Part shown: positions 46,298 through 54,701 of the stretch, piece after piece
How the letters are laid out: each line of letters opens with the position of its first letter
Position numbering within the stretch: position 1 is the stretch's first letter
DNA from: Massilia soli
GTDB taxonomy: Bacteria; Pseudomonadota; Gammaproteobacteria; Burkholderiales; Burkholderiaceae_D
DNA length: 64,000 nucleotides
Reading direction: 5' to 3'
Assembly (NCBI RefSeq): GCF_016809835.1
Contig: NZ_JAFBIL020000003.1
Coordinates: 434,001-498,000 of the forward strand
Translations under genes and position numbers: made by a program
The notes under the pieces: generated by a model
Database searches by the model: none
What the model was told of the DNA's origin: nothing
What the model saw: the letters and a program-made list of their open reading frames with translations, nothing else

Positions 46298-47488
46298 ATG
46301 GACCTGAACTATTCGAGCGAGGACCTGGCGTTTCGCGATCACGTGCGCGCCTTCCTCGACGCCAAGCTGCCAGCCGACCTGCAGCAGAAAGTGCGCAAGC
46401 ACCTGCGCATGTCCAAAGAGGATTACGTTCGCTGGCACAAGATCCTCGCCGAACAGGGCTGGATCGCGCCGGCCTGGCCGGTCGAATACGGCGGCACCGG
46501 CTGGACGCCAGTGCAGCGTCACATCTGGGACGAAGAATGCGCGCGCGCCGGCACGCCTCCGATCCTGCCCTTCGGCGTCAACATGGTCGCACCGGTCATC
46601 ATGGCGTTCGGTAACGACGCCCAGAAATCCCACTACCTGCCGCGCATCCTGTCGTGCGAAGACTGGTGGTGCCAGGGCTACTCCGAGCCAGGCGCCGGCT
46701 CCGACCTCGCGTCGCTCAAGACCACCGCTGTCCGCGAAGGCGACCATTACATCGTCAACGGCCAGAAAACCTGGACCACCCTGGCGCAGCACGCCGACAT
46801 GATCTTCTGCCTGGTGCGCACCGACAGCGGCGTGCGCAAGCAGGAGGGCATCTCGTTCCTGCTGATCGACATGCATGCGCCGGGCGTGACGGTACGCCCG
46901 ATCATCATGCTCGACGAAGACCACGAAGTGAACGAGGTCTTCTTCGATAACGTCAAGGTGCCGGTGCAGAACCTGATCGGCCACGAGAACAAGGGCTGGA
47001 CCTACGCCAAGTACCTGCTTGGCCACGAGCGTACCGGCATCGCCGCGGTCGGCCGCTCGAAGCGCGAGCTGTCGTCGCTTAAAAAGCTGGCTGCCGCGCA
47101 GTTCAAAAACGGCAAGCCGCTGATCGATGACCCGCTGTTCTCAGCCAAGGTCGCAACGCTGGAGATCGAGCTGATGGCGCTTGAGATGACGGTGCTGCGC
47201 GTACTCGCGCAAGCAAACAAGGCCCCCGGCCCTGAAGCCTCGGTGCTGAAGGTGCGCGGAACCGATATCCAGCAGACCTTGTCCGAACTGATGGTTGAAG
47301 CCGTCGGTCCGCTGGCGCTGCCGTTCGACCCGGCCTACCTCGAAGGCAACACCGAACATGCAGTCACTGGCGAGGACGCGGCCGCGCCGCTGGCCAGCCA
47401 TTACTTCAACTTCCGCAAGACCTCCATTTACGGCGGCTCGAACGAGATTCAACGAAACATCATCACCCAGATGATCCTGGGCCTGTGA
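46298..47488 (+). CDS. acyl-CoA dehydrogenase, catalytic-type subunit
   Basis: This FAD enzyme introduces the alpha-beta double bond in acyl-CoA. The 396 residues include the N-terminal helical domain (SSEDLAFRDHVRAFLDAKLP), the FAD/acyl region (CQGYSEPGAGSDLASLKTTA), WTTLAQHADMIFCLVR, and a C-terminal KTSIYGGSNEIQRNIIT with the Glu at the usual catalytic position. It opens a four-gene operon with a second dehydrogenase 10 bases downstream and two MaoC hydratases. AAGGAGAC precedes the ATG. Such pairs form alpha2-beta2 enzymes acting on steroid or branched side chains in actinobacteria. A similar heterotetramer is inference here. Confidence 0.93.
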   Translation: MDLNYSSEDLAFRDHVRAFLDAKLPADLQQKVRKHLRMSKEDYVRWHKILAEQGWIAPAWPVEYGGTGWTPVQRHIWDEECARAGTPPILPFGVNMVAPVIMAFGNDAQKSHYLPRILSCEDWWCQGYSEPGAGSDLASLKTTAVREGDHYIVNGQKTWTTLAQHADMIFCLVRTDSGVRKQEGISFLLIDMHAPGVTVRPIIMLDEDHEVNEVFFDNVKVPVQNLIGHENKGWTYAKYLLGHERTGIAAVGRSKRELSSLKKLAAAQFKNGKPLIDDPLFSAKVATLEIELMALEMTVLRVLAQANKAPGPEASVLKVRGTDIQQTLSELMVEAVGPLALPFDPAYLEGNTEHAVTGEDAAAPLASHYFNFRKTSIYGGSNEIQRNIITQMILGL

Positions 47489-47498
47489 GGGACTGAGC

Positions 47499-48644
47499 AT
47501 GGAATTCAATTTCAAAGAAGAGCAGCAGCAGTTCGCCGATGCCCTCAAGCGCTGGATCACCAAAGACTACAGCTTCGAAGCGCGCAAGAAGATCATTCAC
47601 TCCGACAGCGGCGTGTCTGATGCGGCCTGGGCTACCCTCGCCGAACTGGGCATGACGGCGCTGCCGGTGCCGGAAGAGCAGGGCGGCTTCAGCGGAACCG
47701 CGGTCGACATGTTCGTCGTGATGCAGGAGCTGGGTCGCGGCCTGGTGGTTGAGCCGTATTTCGCGACCGTACTGGGCGCGGAATTCCTCAAGCTTGGCGG
47801 CGGCCATGAAGGCTTGCTCGAACAGGTAGCGGGGGGAGAATTGAAGCTGGCCTGCGCGCTGGGCGAAAAGCAGTCGCGCCACGACCTGGCCGACATCGCC
47901 ACGACCGCTTCCGCGGCTGGCGACGGTTACGTGATCAACGGCCGCAAGAGCGTGGTCATCCACGGCGGCCAGGCGGGGCGGCTGATCGTGTCCGCACGCT
48001 CCTCAGGCGCGCAGCGCGATACCGCTGGCGTGAGCCTGTTCGTGGTGCCGAGCGATAGCGCCGGGGTGCGCGTGCTGGACTACCGCACGCTGGACGGCCT
48101 GCGCGCCGCCGACATCGCGTTCGACAATGTGCAGGTGCCGGCATCGGCACTGATCGGCAGCGCCGGCGCAGGATGGGACATCCTCGACGCCGCCGCCGAC
48201 TATGGCGCCGGCTTGCTGTGCGCCGAGGCGCTGGGCGCGATGGAAGCGATCTTCGCCGCCACGCTCGAATACCTCAAGACGCGCAACCAGTTCGGCGCGC
48301 CGATTGGCAAATTTCAGGCGCTGCAGCACCGCATGGCGGACATGTACATCCACCTCGAACAGGCGCGGTCGATGGCGCTGCTGGCGGCGGTCAAGCTGGG
48401 TTCTGCCGACGCGAACGAGCGCCGGCGCGTGGTATCGGCCGCCAAGTTCCGTGTCGGCCAGGCGGCGAAGTTTGTCGGCCAGCAGGCGGTGCAACTGCAT
48501 GGCGGTATGGGCGTGACCGACGAACTGCCGGCCTCGCACCACTTCAAGCGCCTGTCGATGATCGAACTGTCGCTGGGCGACTCGGACCACCATCTGGCGC
48601 GCTTCATTGCGCAGCCGGGCTTTGCCCAGGGGGCATTCGCATGA
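47499..48644 (+). CDS. acyl-CoA dehydrogenase partner subunit, catalytic Glu not seen
   Basis: The 381 residues have the family architecture (EEQQQFADALKRWITKDY, TALPVPEEQGGFSGTAVDM, RNQFGAPIGKFQALQHRMADM, GGMGVTDELPASHHFKRL). At the end, where the catalytic Glu is expected (consensus GG-x-x-E-I/V), it reads LSLGDSDHHLARF, so the usual base is not seen. It is therefore probably the non-catalytic or co-catalytic subunit of a heteromeric enzyme with the preceding gene product. It starts 10 bases after that gene and overlaps the following MaoC start by 4 bases (ATGA). The substrate is unknown. Confidence 0.9.
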   Translation: MEFNFKEEQQQFADALKRWITKDYSFEARKKIIHSDSGVSDAAWATLAELGMTALPVPEEQGGFSGTAVDMFVVMQELGRGLVVEPYFATVLGAEFLKLGGGHEGLLEQVAGGELKLACALGEKQSRHDLADIATTASAAGDGYVINGRKSVVIHGGQAGRLIVSARSSGAQRDTAGVSLFVVPSDSAGVRVLDYRTLDGLRAADIAFDNVQVPASALIGSAGAGWDILDAAADYGAGLLCAEALGAMEAIFAATLEYLKTRNQFGAPIGKFQALQHRMADMYIHLEQARSMALLAAVKLGSADANERRRVVSAAKFRVGQAAKFVGQQAVQLHGGMGVTDELPASHHFKRLSMIELSLGDSDHHLARFIAQPGFAQGAFA

Positions 48645-49111
48645 GTACCCGCCGCTGGCATTTTGAAGACTTCTACCCCGGGCAGCAGATCGAGCTTGGA
48701 TCGCGCAGCGTGACCGAGCAGGAGATCATCGAGTTCGCCACCGACTTCGACCCGCAGCCCTTCCACGTCGACCGCGACGCCGCGAAGGAGTCGATCTTTG
48801 GCGGCGTGATCGCCAGCGGCTGGCACACCTGCAGCATGATCATGCGCATTGTGGTCGACAGCGTGCTCGGTAACTCGTCCAGCATGGGATCGCCGGGACT
48901 CGACAAGGTGCGCTGGATCCTGCCGGTGCGCCCGAACGACACCCTCAGCGTCCGCTATGTCACCACGCAGGTGAAGGCCTCGGCCTCGCGCCCGGACCGC
49001 GGGGTGGTCTGGTCGATCTGGGAAGCGCGCAACCAGAACGGAGAACTGGTCTGCACCGTTGAGGGCATGGGCATGTACGGCCGCCGCCCGCAAGAGGGCG
49101 CGGATGCTTGA
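48641..49111 (+). CDS. MaoC-family hydratase, subunit 1
   Basis: MaoC (hot-dog) proteins hydrate enoyl-CoA. The 156 residues include EDFYPGQQIELGSRSVTEQEI, the motif FATDFDPQPFHVDRDAAKES with the Asp and His of the hydratase-2 pair, FGGVIASGWHTCSMIMRIV and GLDKVRWILPVRPNDTLSV. It starts in an ATGA overlap with the upstream dehydrogenase gene and ends in an 8-base overlap with the second MaoC gene. Two adjacent single-domain MaoC proteins often make a heteromeric hydratase. Either may also act alone, since the usual catalytic residues are present. Confidence 0.88.
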   Translation: MSTRRWHFEDFYPGQQIELGSRSVTEQEIIEFATDFDPQPFHVDRDAAKESIFGGVIASGWHTCSMIMRIVVDSVLGNSSSMGSPGLDKVRWILPVRPNDTLSVRYVTTQVKASASRPDRGVVWSIWEARNQNGELVCTVEGMGMYGRRPQEGADA

Positions 49112-49559
49112 AGTGACCAGCGCCGGCCAGCTTCGCGACCTGGTTGGCACGGAGGCAGCGCTGTCTCCGTGGATGGAGATTTCCCAGCAGCGCATCAACA
49201 TGTTCGCCGACGCCACCTCGGACCATCAGTGGATTCATGTCGACGCGGAGCGCTGCAGGCGCGAGTCGCCGTTTGGCGTGCCGGTCGCGCATGGGTTCCT
49301 TACGCTGTCGCTACTGCCGGTGATGTTTGAAAGCGCGGTCACGCTGCGCAATTTCCGCATGGTGCTGAACTATGGGCTGAACAAGGTGCGGTTTCCCGCG
49401 CCGGTGCCGGTAGGGAGCCGCCTGCGGGCCAGGCTGGTGCTGCAGGCGTGTGACGACATCGAAGGCGGGACGCAGCTCGTGTGGGATGTCGCAGTGGAGC
49501 GCGAAGGGGAAGCGAAGCCGGTATGCGTCGCCGAATTCGTGATGCGCTGCTACCTATAA
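49104..49559 (+). CDS. MaoC-family hydratase, subunit 2
   Basis: The 151 residues are of the NodN-like type: MEISQQRINMFADATSDHQWIHVDAERC (split over about 23-50) with the Asp/His catalytic pair, SPFGVPVAHGFLTLSLLP, and GLNKVRFPAPVPVGSRLRARL. This is the (R)-specific enoyl-CoA hydratase group. It is the last gene of the four-gene plus-strand operon and overlaps its neighbour by 8 bases. The ATG at 49104 gives MLEVTSAGQL. The open frame upstream belongs to the other MaoC gene. The end faces the convergent dehydrogenase gene. Confidence 0.9.
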   Translation: MLEVTSAGQLRDLVGTEAALSPWMEISQQRINMFADATSDHQWIHVDAERCRRESPFGVPVAHGFLTLSLLPVMFESAVTLRNFRMVLNYGLNKVRFPAPVPVGSRLRARLVLQACDDIEGGTQLVWDVAVEREGEAKPVCVAEFVMRCYL

Positions 49560-49567
49560 AGTCAATT

Positions 49568-49609
49568 CGGCGGAGGTAGGGCGGACAAGCACGCAGTGCG
49601 CCTCCGCCG
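49568..49609. terminator. inverted repeat between convergent genes
   Basis: CGGCGGAGG pairs with CCTCCGCCG across a 24-base loop in the gap between the second MaoC gene and the convergent dehydrogenase gene. There is no T run, so it may be a weak bidirectional terminator or chance. Confidence 0.3.
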
Positions 49610-49657
49610 CATTAGCCGGAACCGCGATGGCGGTGCCAGCCAACCTCACGCGCTGCG

Positions 49658-50881
49658 TCAAATCGCGTGCTTCGCCAGCTCCAGCTTGGCTACCGCGTTG
49701 CGGTGCACCTCGTCCGGCCCATCGGCCAGCCGCAATGTGCGGTTGCCGGCCCACTGGTAAGCAAGCGGGAAGTCGTCCGACACGCCGGCCGCGCCATGGG
49801 CCTGGATCGCCCAGTCCAGCACTTGCTGGGCGACGTTGGGCGCCACCACCTTGATCATCGCGATTTCAGCCTGCGCCTTCTTGTTGCCGACGGTGTCCAT
49901 CATCGACGCGGCCTTCAGGGTCAGCAGGCGGGCCATGTCGATGCGGATGCGCGACTCGGCGATCCGCTCGCGCCACACGCCCTGTTCCGAAATCTTCTTG
50001 CCAAAGGCGACCCGGCTGTCGAGCCGTTTGCACATCAGCTCCAGCGCCCGCTCGGCCACGCCGATGGCGCGCATGCAGTGGTGGATGCGGCCCGGCCCGA
50101 GGCGGCCCTGGGCGATTTCAAAGCCGCGGCCCTCGCCCAGCAGCATGCCGGACGCCGGCACGCGCACATTGTCGAACAGGATTTCGCAGTGGCCGTGCGG
50201 CGCGTCGTCATAACCGAACACCGGCAGCGGACGCGTGATCGTGATGCCCGGGGTATCGGCAGGCACCATCAGCATCGACTGCTGGGCGTGGCGCGCTGCG
50301 TCAGGGTCGGTCTTGCCCATGACGATGAAGATCTTGCAGCGCGGATCGCCAGCACCCGAGATCCACCACTTGTGGCCATTGATGACGTAGCCGTCGCCGT
50401 CGCGCTCGATGCGGGTCTGGATGTTGGTGGCGTCGGACGAGGCCACATCCGGCTCGGTCATCGCAAACGCCGAACGGATTTCGCCGCGCAGCAGCGGTTC
50501 GAGCCAGTCGCGCTTGTGCTGTTCGCTGCCGTAGCGTTCGATGGTTTCCATGTTGCCGGTATCCGGCGCGGCGCAGTTGAACACTTCGGGCGCCCAGCTG
50601 ACCCGGCCCATGATCTCGCACAGCGGCGCGTAATCGAGGTTCGACAAGCCTTCCGGCGCACGTGGCGACTTGGGCAGGAACAGGTTCCACAGGCCCTGTT
50701 CGCGCGCCAGCGGCTTGAGGCGCTCGATCAGCTCGGTCGGAATCCAGCGGTCGCCCTTGTCGCGGCCATTGCTGTCGACTTCCTGCTTGAAGGCTTTCTC
50801 GTTCGGATAGATGTGCTCGTCCATGAAGGCGAGCAGGCGTGCTTGCAGTTCCTTGCAGCGGTCGGAATAGTCGAAATCCAT
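49658..50881 (-). CDS. acyl-CoA dehydrogenase (ACAD10/11-like)
   Basis: The 407 residues have the family order: [56 protein letters not shown] (FAD site), [29 protein letters not shown], and at the end [18 protein letters not shown] with the catalytic Glu in DEVHR. The KWW and DEVHR features are those of ACAD11-type and LvaA-linked enzymes. The partner phosphotransferase gene is 14 bases upstream, which matches the two halves of eukaryotic ACAD10/11. The minus-strand frame extends past the ATG at 50881, but that sequence is the neighbouring gene out of frame. Confidence 0.93.
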   Translation of the reverse strand: MDFDYSDRCKELQARLLAFMDEHIYPNEKAFKQEVDSNGRDKGDRWIPTELIERLKPLAREQGLWNLFLPKSPRAPEGLSNLDYAPLCEIMGRVSWAPEVFNCAAPDTGNMETIERYGSEQHKRDWLEPLLRGEIRSAFAMTEPDVASSDATNIQTRIERDGDGYVINGHKWWISGAGDPRCKIFIVMGKTDPDAARHAQQSMLMVPADTPGITITRPLPVFGYDDAPHGHCEILFDNVRVPASGMLLGEGRGFEIAQGRLGPGRIHHCMRAIGVAERALELMCKRLDSRVAFGKKISEQGVWRERIAESRIRIDMARLLTLKAASMMDTVGNKKAQAEIAMIKVVAPNVAQQVLDWAIQAHGAAGVSDDFPLAYQWAGNRTLRLADGPDEVHRNAVAKLELAKHAI

Positions 50882-50895
50882 GATCGTCCTTGAGG

Positions 50896-51972
50896 TTAGT
50901 CTTGTTTGGCGATGGCCAGCTGGGCGTAGTGCCAGCCCATCTCGGCCATCGGCCGCGCCGCCTTGCCGTTTTCCAACGCCTGCGCACTCGACGCGGTGCC
51001 GTCCACATAGCGCTTCATGATGCCCTGCATGATTCCTGCGAGGCGGAACATGTTGTAGGCGAGGTAGAAATTGAAGTCTTCCGCGCGGATGGTCTTGCCG
51101 GTGCGCGCGCAGTAGCAAGCGATGTATTCCTCCTGGCTGGGGATGCCCAGCTCCTTCAGGTCGAGCCCGCCAATGCCGCGGAACTTGCCCGGCGGGATAT
51201 GCCAGCTCATGCAGTGGTAGGAGAAATCGGCGGCCGGGTGGCCCAGCGTCGACAGTTCCCAGTCCAGCACCGCCAGGATGCGCGGCTCGGTCGGGTGGAA
51301 GATCAGGTTGTCGAGACGGAAGTCCCCATGGACGATCGCGGTGTCGTCGCCCGGCGGGATATTGTTGGGCAGCCACTCGATCAGCTTGTCCATCGCGTCG
51401 ATGGTCTCGGTGCTGGAGGCCTGGTATTGACGGGTCCAGCGTTCGATCTGGCGGGCGAAATAGTTGCCGGGCTTGCCGTAGTCGGCCAGGCCGATGGCGG
51501 CGTAGTCGACCGTGTGCAGCTGGGCGATCACGCGGTTCATCTCATCGTAGATGGCGCCGCGCTCGGCCGGTGTCATGCCGGGCAACGACTGCTCCCACAG
51601 CACCCGGCCTTCGACCAACTCCATGATGAAGAAGGCGCGCCCGATCACCGCCTCATCCAGGCACAGCGCGTACTGGCGGGGCGCCGGGAAGCCGGCTTTC
51701 TGCAGTGCGTCCATGACGCGGAATTCGCGGTCGATCGCGTGTGCCGAGGGCAGCAGCTTGGCCGCCGGGCCCGGCTTGGTGCGCAGCACGTATTGCTGGC
51801 TGGCGTTGCTGACCTTGAAGGTCGGGTTCGACTGGCCGCCCTTGAATTGTTCCACTGACAGCGGTCCGCCCAGGTAGCCTTCCACGTGCTGGCGCATGTA
51901 GGCGTCGAGGGCGTTGACATCGAATTTCTGGCGTTCCGAGACCGGTTTGGTCCCCATCATGTCTTCGTACAT
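50896..51972 (-). CDS. phosphotransferase, APH family (ACAD10/11 kinase-like)
   Basis: This is a protein-kinase-fold enzyme that phosphorylates small molecules. The 358 residues contain [12 protein letters not shown] (nucleotide loop), YVLRTKP, a helical segment [13 protein letters not shown], the catalytic loop [13 protein letters not shown] and the metal motif [13 protein letters not shown]. The C-terminal helices include [13 protein letters not shown]. In ACAD10/11-type and levulinate (LvaA) systems such kinases phosphorylate 4-hydroxyacyl-CoA so that a dehydrogenase-fold partner can eliminate phosphate. Here that partner is the next gene, 14 bases downstream. The exact acid is unknown. 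Confidence 0.9.
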   Translation of the reverse strand: MYEDMMGTKPVSERQKFDVNALDAYMRQHVEGYLGGPLSVEQFKGGQSNPTFKVSNASQQYVLRTKPGPAAKLLPSAHAIDREFRVMDALQKAGFPAPRQYALCLDEAVIGRAFFIMELVEGRVLWEQSLPGMTPAERGAIYDEMNRVIAQLHTVDYAAIGLADYGKPGNYFARQIERWTRQYQASSTETIDAMDKLIEWLPNNIPPGDDTAIVHGDFRLDNLIFHPTEPRILAVLDWELSTLGHPAADFSYHCMSWHIPPGKFRGIGGLDLKELGIPSQEEYIACYCARTGKTIRAEDFNFYLAYNMFRLAGIMQGIMKRYVDGTASSAQALENGKAARPMAEMGWHYAQLAIAKQD

Positions 51973-52041
51973 CGTGTCTCCTTATTATCGACCCATTCTA
52001 GCCCATGAATAGAACGACCGTACTTTTTGAATGCAAAAAAA

Positions 52042-52746
52042 TCACCGGAACTTTTTGTATTGTTCGAACAGCTGTTCCATGGTCGTGCTGCGCGCCTGCG
52101 CCTGCAGCGGGGAGGGTGGCGCGTAGTTGGCAAAGCGCACAACCCAGTCGTGCTCTGCGTCGCCAACATCAAGCGCGTTGATGCAGCCGGCCATCTGCGA
52201 CAGGCCGCCCAGGAACATGCGCTGGCCGGTCAGTGCCAGCGACAGGATGGCGCAGTTGACGCCGCCATGCAGCACCAGCAGCACCGTGTCCCAGTCCTGG
52301 TCGGCGCGCAGGCGGGCGATCGCCGGGTGGATCCGGTCCATCAGCTCGCCGACCGACTCGCCGCCGAGAAAGCGCTGGTCTTCGCCGACGAGGCCCTCGA
52401 ACACGCCGGTGAAGGCGCTTTTCAGCTGATGGTCGGGAATGGCAGACAGGCGCCCGCCGCGGATTTCTTCCAGCTCCGGCCAGGCTTCTGGTTCGATGTC
52501 CTGACCCGTTTCCATCAAGACGCGGCGCGCCGTTTCCACAGTGCGCGGCAAGCCCGACACGATGACCCGGTCGAAGCGCACCTGGTCGGCGGCAAATGCG
52601 CGGCCGGCGGCGCTGGCTTGTTCGCGCCCGAGCTCGTTGAGGGGCACGGTCTCGGGCAAGACCGGCTTGCCGGAATCGTCGAAGTAGGTGACGCTGCCGT
52701 GGCGCATCAGGAAAATGCGGCGGCGTTGCGATGCGCGGTTCGGCAT
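52042..52746 (-). CDS. histidine phosphatase family protein
   Basis: This is a phosphoglycerate-mutase-like phosphatase of 234 residues. RIFLMRHGSVTYF has the RHG phospho-histidine motif, LNELGREQA and GLPRTVETARRV follow, and a late HGGVNCAIL provides the second catalytic His. The substrate may be a phosphorylated acid or a small nucleotide and is not predictable. Being on the same strand 69 bases upstream of the phosphotransferase gene, it may act on that pathway. The start at 52746 (MPNRASQRR) fits the family. Upstream ATGs to 52833 are in frame and cannot be ruled out, since none has a clear ribosome-binding site. Confidence 0.82.
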   Translation of the reverse strand: MPNRASQRRRIFLMRHGSVTYFDDSGKPVLPETVPLNELGREQASAAGRAFAADQVRFDRVIVSGLPRTVETARRVLMETGQDIEPEAWPELEEIRGGRLSAIPDHQLKSAFTGVFEGLVGEDQRFLGGESVGELMDRIHPAIARLRADQDWDTVLLVLHGGVNCAILSLALTGQRMFLGGLSQMAGCINALDVGDAEHDWVVRFANYAPPSPLQAQARSTTMEQLFEQYKKFR

Positions 52747-52880
52747 GGGAAAGGTGGCAAACAGAAAACACCACTGTAGCTTACTCTGTCGGGTTTTCAC
52801 AAACATGCTCAGAGAAATCATTCCATACGTCAAATGTCCACCATTTCTAGACTAAAATGGGCCGCGCGGTCAGAAGTATC

Positions 52881-52956
52881 GTCATTCCCGCGAAAGGGGG
52901 AATCCATAGCGTCGCCAATCAGCCGCGCTACAGGCTCCCGCCTCTGCGGGAGCGAC
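52881..52956. repeat. REPIN-like pair of inverted REP hairpins, copy B
   Basis: GTCATTCCCGCG-AAAG-GGGGAATCCATAG (52881 on) and an inverted partner CAGGCTCCCGCCTCTGCGGG AGCGAC ending at 52956 have the layout and spacing type of the element at 41549-41649, but are more diverged. It fills the gap upstream of mshE. Confidence 0.65.
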
Positions 52957-52997
52957 GCCGGTGCAGTCGCGCGATGAGAACACTTACGGGGTAGTCA

Positions 52998-54701
52998 ATG
53001 GCAAGGCCAGAAAAAGTCCGGCTTGGAGAAATCCTTGTCCAGCAAAAGCTTTTATCCGAAGAACAGTTGGGCATGGCGCTGGGCGAGCAAAAACGTACCG
53101 GACGCAAGCTTGGCCGCGTGTTCGTCGAGCACGGTTTTGTTACCGAAGAGCAGATTTCGGGCGCGCTTGCGCGTCAGCTGGATATCCCGTTCATCAACCT
53201 GAAGTTCTACAACATCAACCCGGAGCTGGTGCGCCTGCTGCCGGAAACCCAGGCGCGCCGCTTCCGCGCGCTGGTGCTGGAAGACCGGCGCGGCAGCCTG
53301 CTGGTGGGCCTGTCCGACCCGACCGACCTGTTCGCGTACGACGAGATCGCGCGGCTGGTCAAGCAAAACATCGAACTGGCCGTGGTCAACGAGACCGAAG
53401 TGCTGGCTGCGATCGACCGCATCTACCGCCGCACCGACGACATCTCCGAGGCCGCGCGCGAGCTGGAACAGGACCTGGGCGATACCTTCGTCGACTTCGG
53501 CGCGCTGGCCGCCAACCCGGGGCTGGAAGAGGCGCCGATCGTCAAGCTGCTGCAATCGGTGTTCGACGATGCCACCCAGGTCCGCGCCTCCGACATCCAT
53601 ATCGAACCGCAGGAATCGCGCCTTCAGATCCGCTTCCGCATCGACGGCGTGCTGCACCTGCAAACCGAAGCCGACATCAAGATTGCCACGCCGCTGGCGC
53701 TGCGCCTGAAGCTGATGTCGGACCTCGACATCTCCGAGAAGCGCCTGCCGCAGGATGGCCGCTTCGCCATCAAGGTCAAGCAGCAGCGCATCGACGTGCG
53801 TATTTCGACGATGCCGACCCAGTACGGCGAGTCGGTCGTGATGCGTTTGCTGAACCAGGGCGGCACTACCTTGCGGCTCGATGCCATCGGCATGCCGCCC
53901 AAGCTGGTCGAGCGCTTCCGCGCCATTGTGCAGCGCCCGAATGGCCTGGTGCTGGTCACCGGACCGACCGGCAGCGGCAAGACCACCACCTTGTATAGTG
54001 CGCTGGCCGAACTCAATTCGCTGGAAAAGAAGCTGATCACCGTCGAAGACCCGGTCGAATACCGCCTCCCTGGCATCAACCAGGTGCAGGTCAACGAGAA
54101 GATCGAACTGTCGTTCGCGCGCGTGCTGCGCTCGGCGCTGCGCCAGGATCCGGACATTGTGCTGGTCGGCGAGATGCGCGACCAGGAAACCGCCCAGATC
54201 GGCCTGCGCGCCGCGATGACCGGTCACCTGGTGCTGTCGACCTTGCACACCAACGACGCGGCCAGTACCCCGCTGCGCCTGATGGACATGGGCGTGCCGC
54301 GCTACATGGTGGGCAGCTCGCTGCAGGCCGTGCTGGCCCAGCGCCTGGTGCGGGTGATCTGCGAAAGCTGCACCGAGCCGCATCAGGTGTCGCCGGCCGA
54401 GCACGAATGGCTGCGCCACGAACTGCGCGAGCACGTCGACAAGGCCCGCTTCTTCCACGGCAAGGGCTGCTCGCACTGCAACGGCATGGGCTATCGCGGC
54501 CGGACCGGCGTGTACGAACTGCTGGAGATGACGCAGGCCGTGGTCGACGCGTCGAACCATCCGGACCCGGCGCACTTCCTCAAGGCCGCGCACCAGGAGA
54601 TGGCCGGCGCCACCTTGCGCCGCCACGCCGTGCAGCTGGCGGTGCAGGGCCGCACCACCGTGGCCGAAGCGATGCGCATCAGTAACCAGCAGGAGGACTA
54701 A
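52998..54701 (+). CDS. mshE: MSHA pilus extension ATPase MshE
   Basis: MshE powers assembly of the MSHA type IV pilus at the inner membrane. The 567 residues start with an MshEN domain with two related motifs (KVRLGEILVQQKLLSEEQL and GRKLGRVFVEHGFVTEEQI), which in Vibrio cholerae MshE bind cyclic-di-GMP. The GspE-type ATPase follows: SDIHIEPQ, Walker A GPTGSGKTTTLYS, Asp box ITVEDPVEYRLPG, Walker B PDIVLVGEMRD, His box HLVLSTLHTND, and a tetracysteine zinc site formed by CESC and CSHC. It directly precedes mshG with no gap. A GGGG-rich site stands before the ATG. Confidence 0.95.
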   Translation: MARPEKVRLGEILVQQKLLSEEQLGMALGEQKRTGRKLGRVFVEHGFVTEEQISGALARQLDIPFINLKFYNINPELVRLLPETQARRFRALVLEDRRGSLLVGLSDPTDLFAYDEIARLVKQNIELAVVNETEVLAAIDRIYRRTDDISEAARELEQDLGDTFVDFGALAANPGLEEAPIVKLLQSVFDDATQVRASDIHIEPQESRLQIRFRIDGVLHLQTEADIKIATPLALRLKLMSDLDISEKRLPQDGRFAIKVKQQRIDVRISTMPTQYGESVVMRLLNQGGTTLRLDAIGMPPKLVERFRAIVQRPNGLVLVTGPTGSGKTTTLYSALAELNSLEKKLITVEDPVEYRLPGINQVQVNEKIELSFARVLRSALRQDPDIVLVGEMRDQETAQIGLRAAMTGHLVLSTLHTNDAASTPLRLMDMGVPRYMVGSSLQAVLAQRLVRVICESCTEPHQVSPAEHEWLRHELREHVDKARFFHGKGCSHCNGMGYRGRTGVYELLEMTQAVVDASNHPDPAHFLKAAHQEMAGATLRRHAVQLAVQGRTTVAEAMRISNQQED

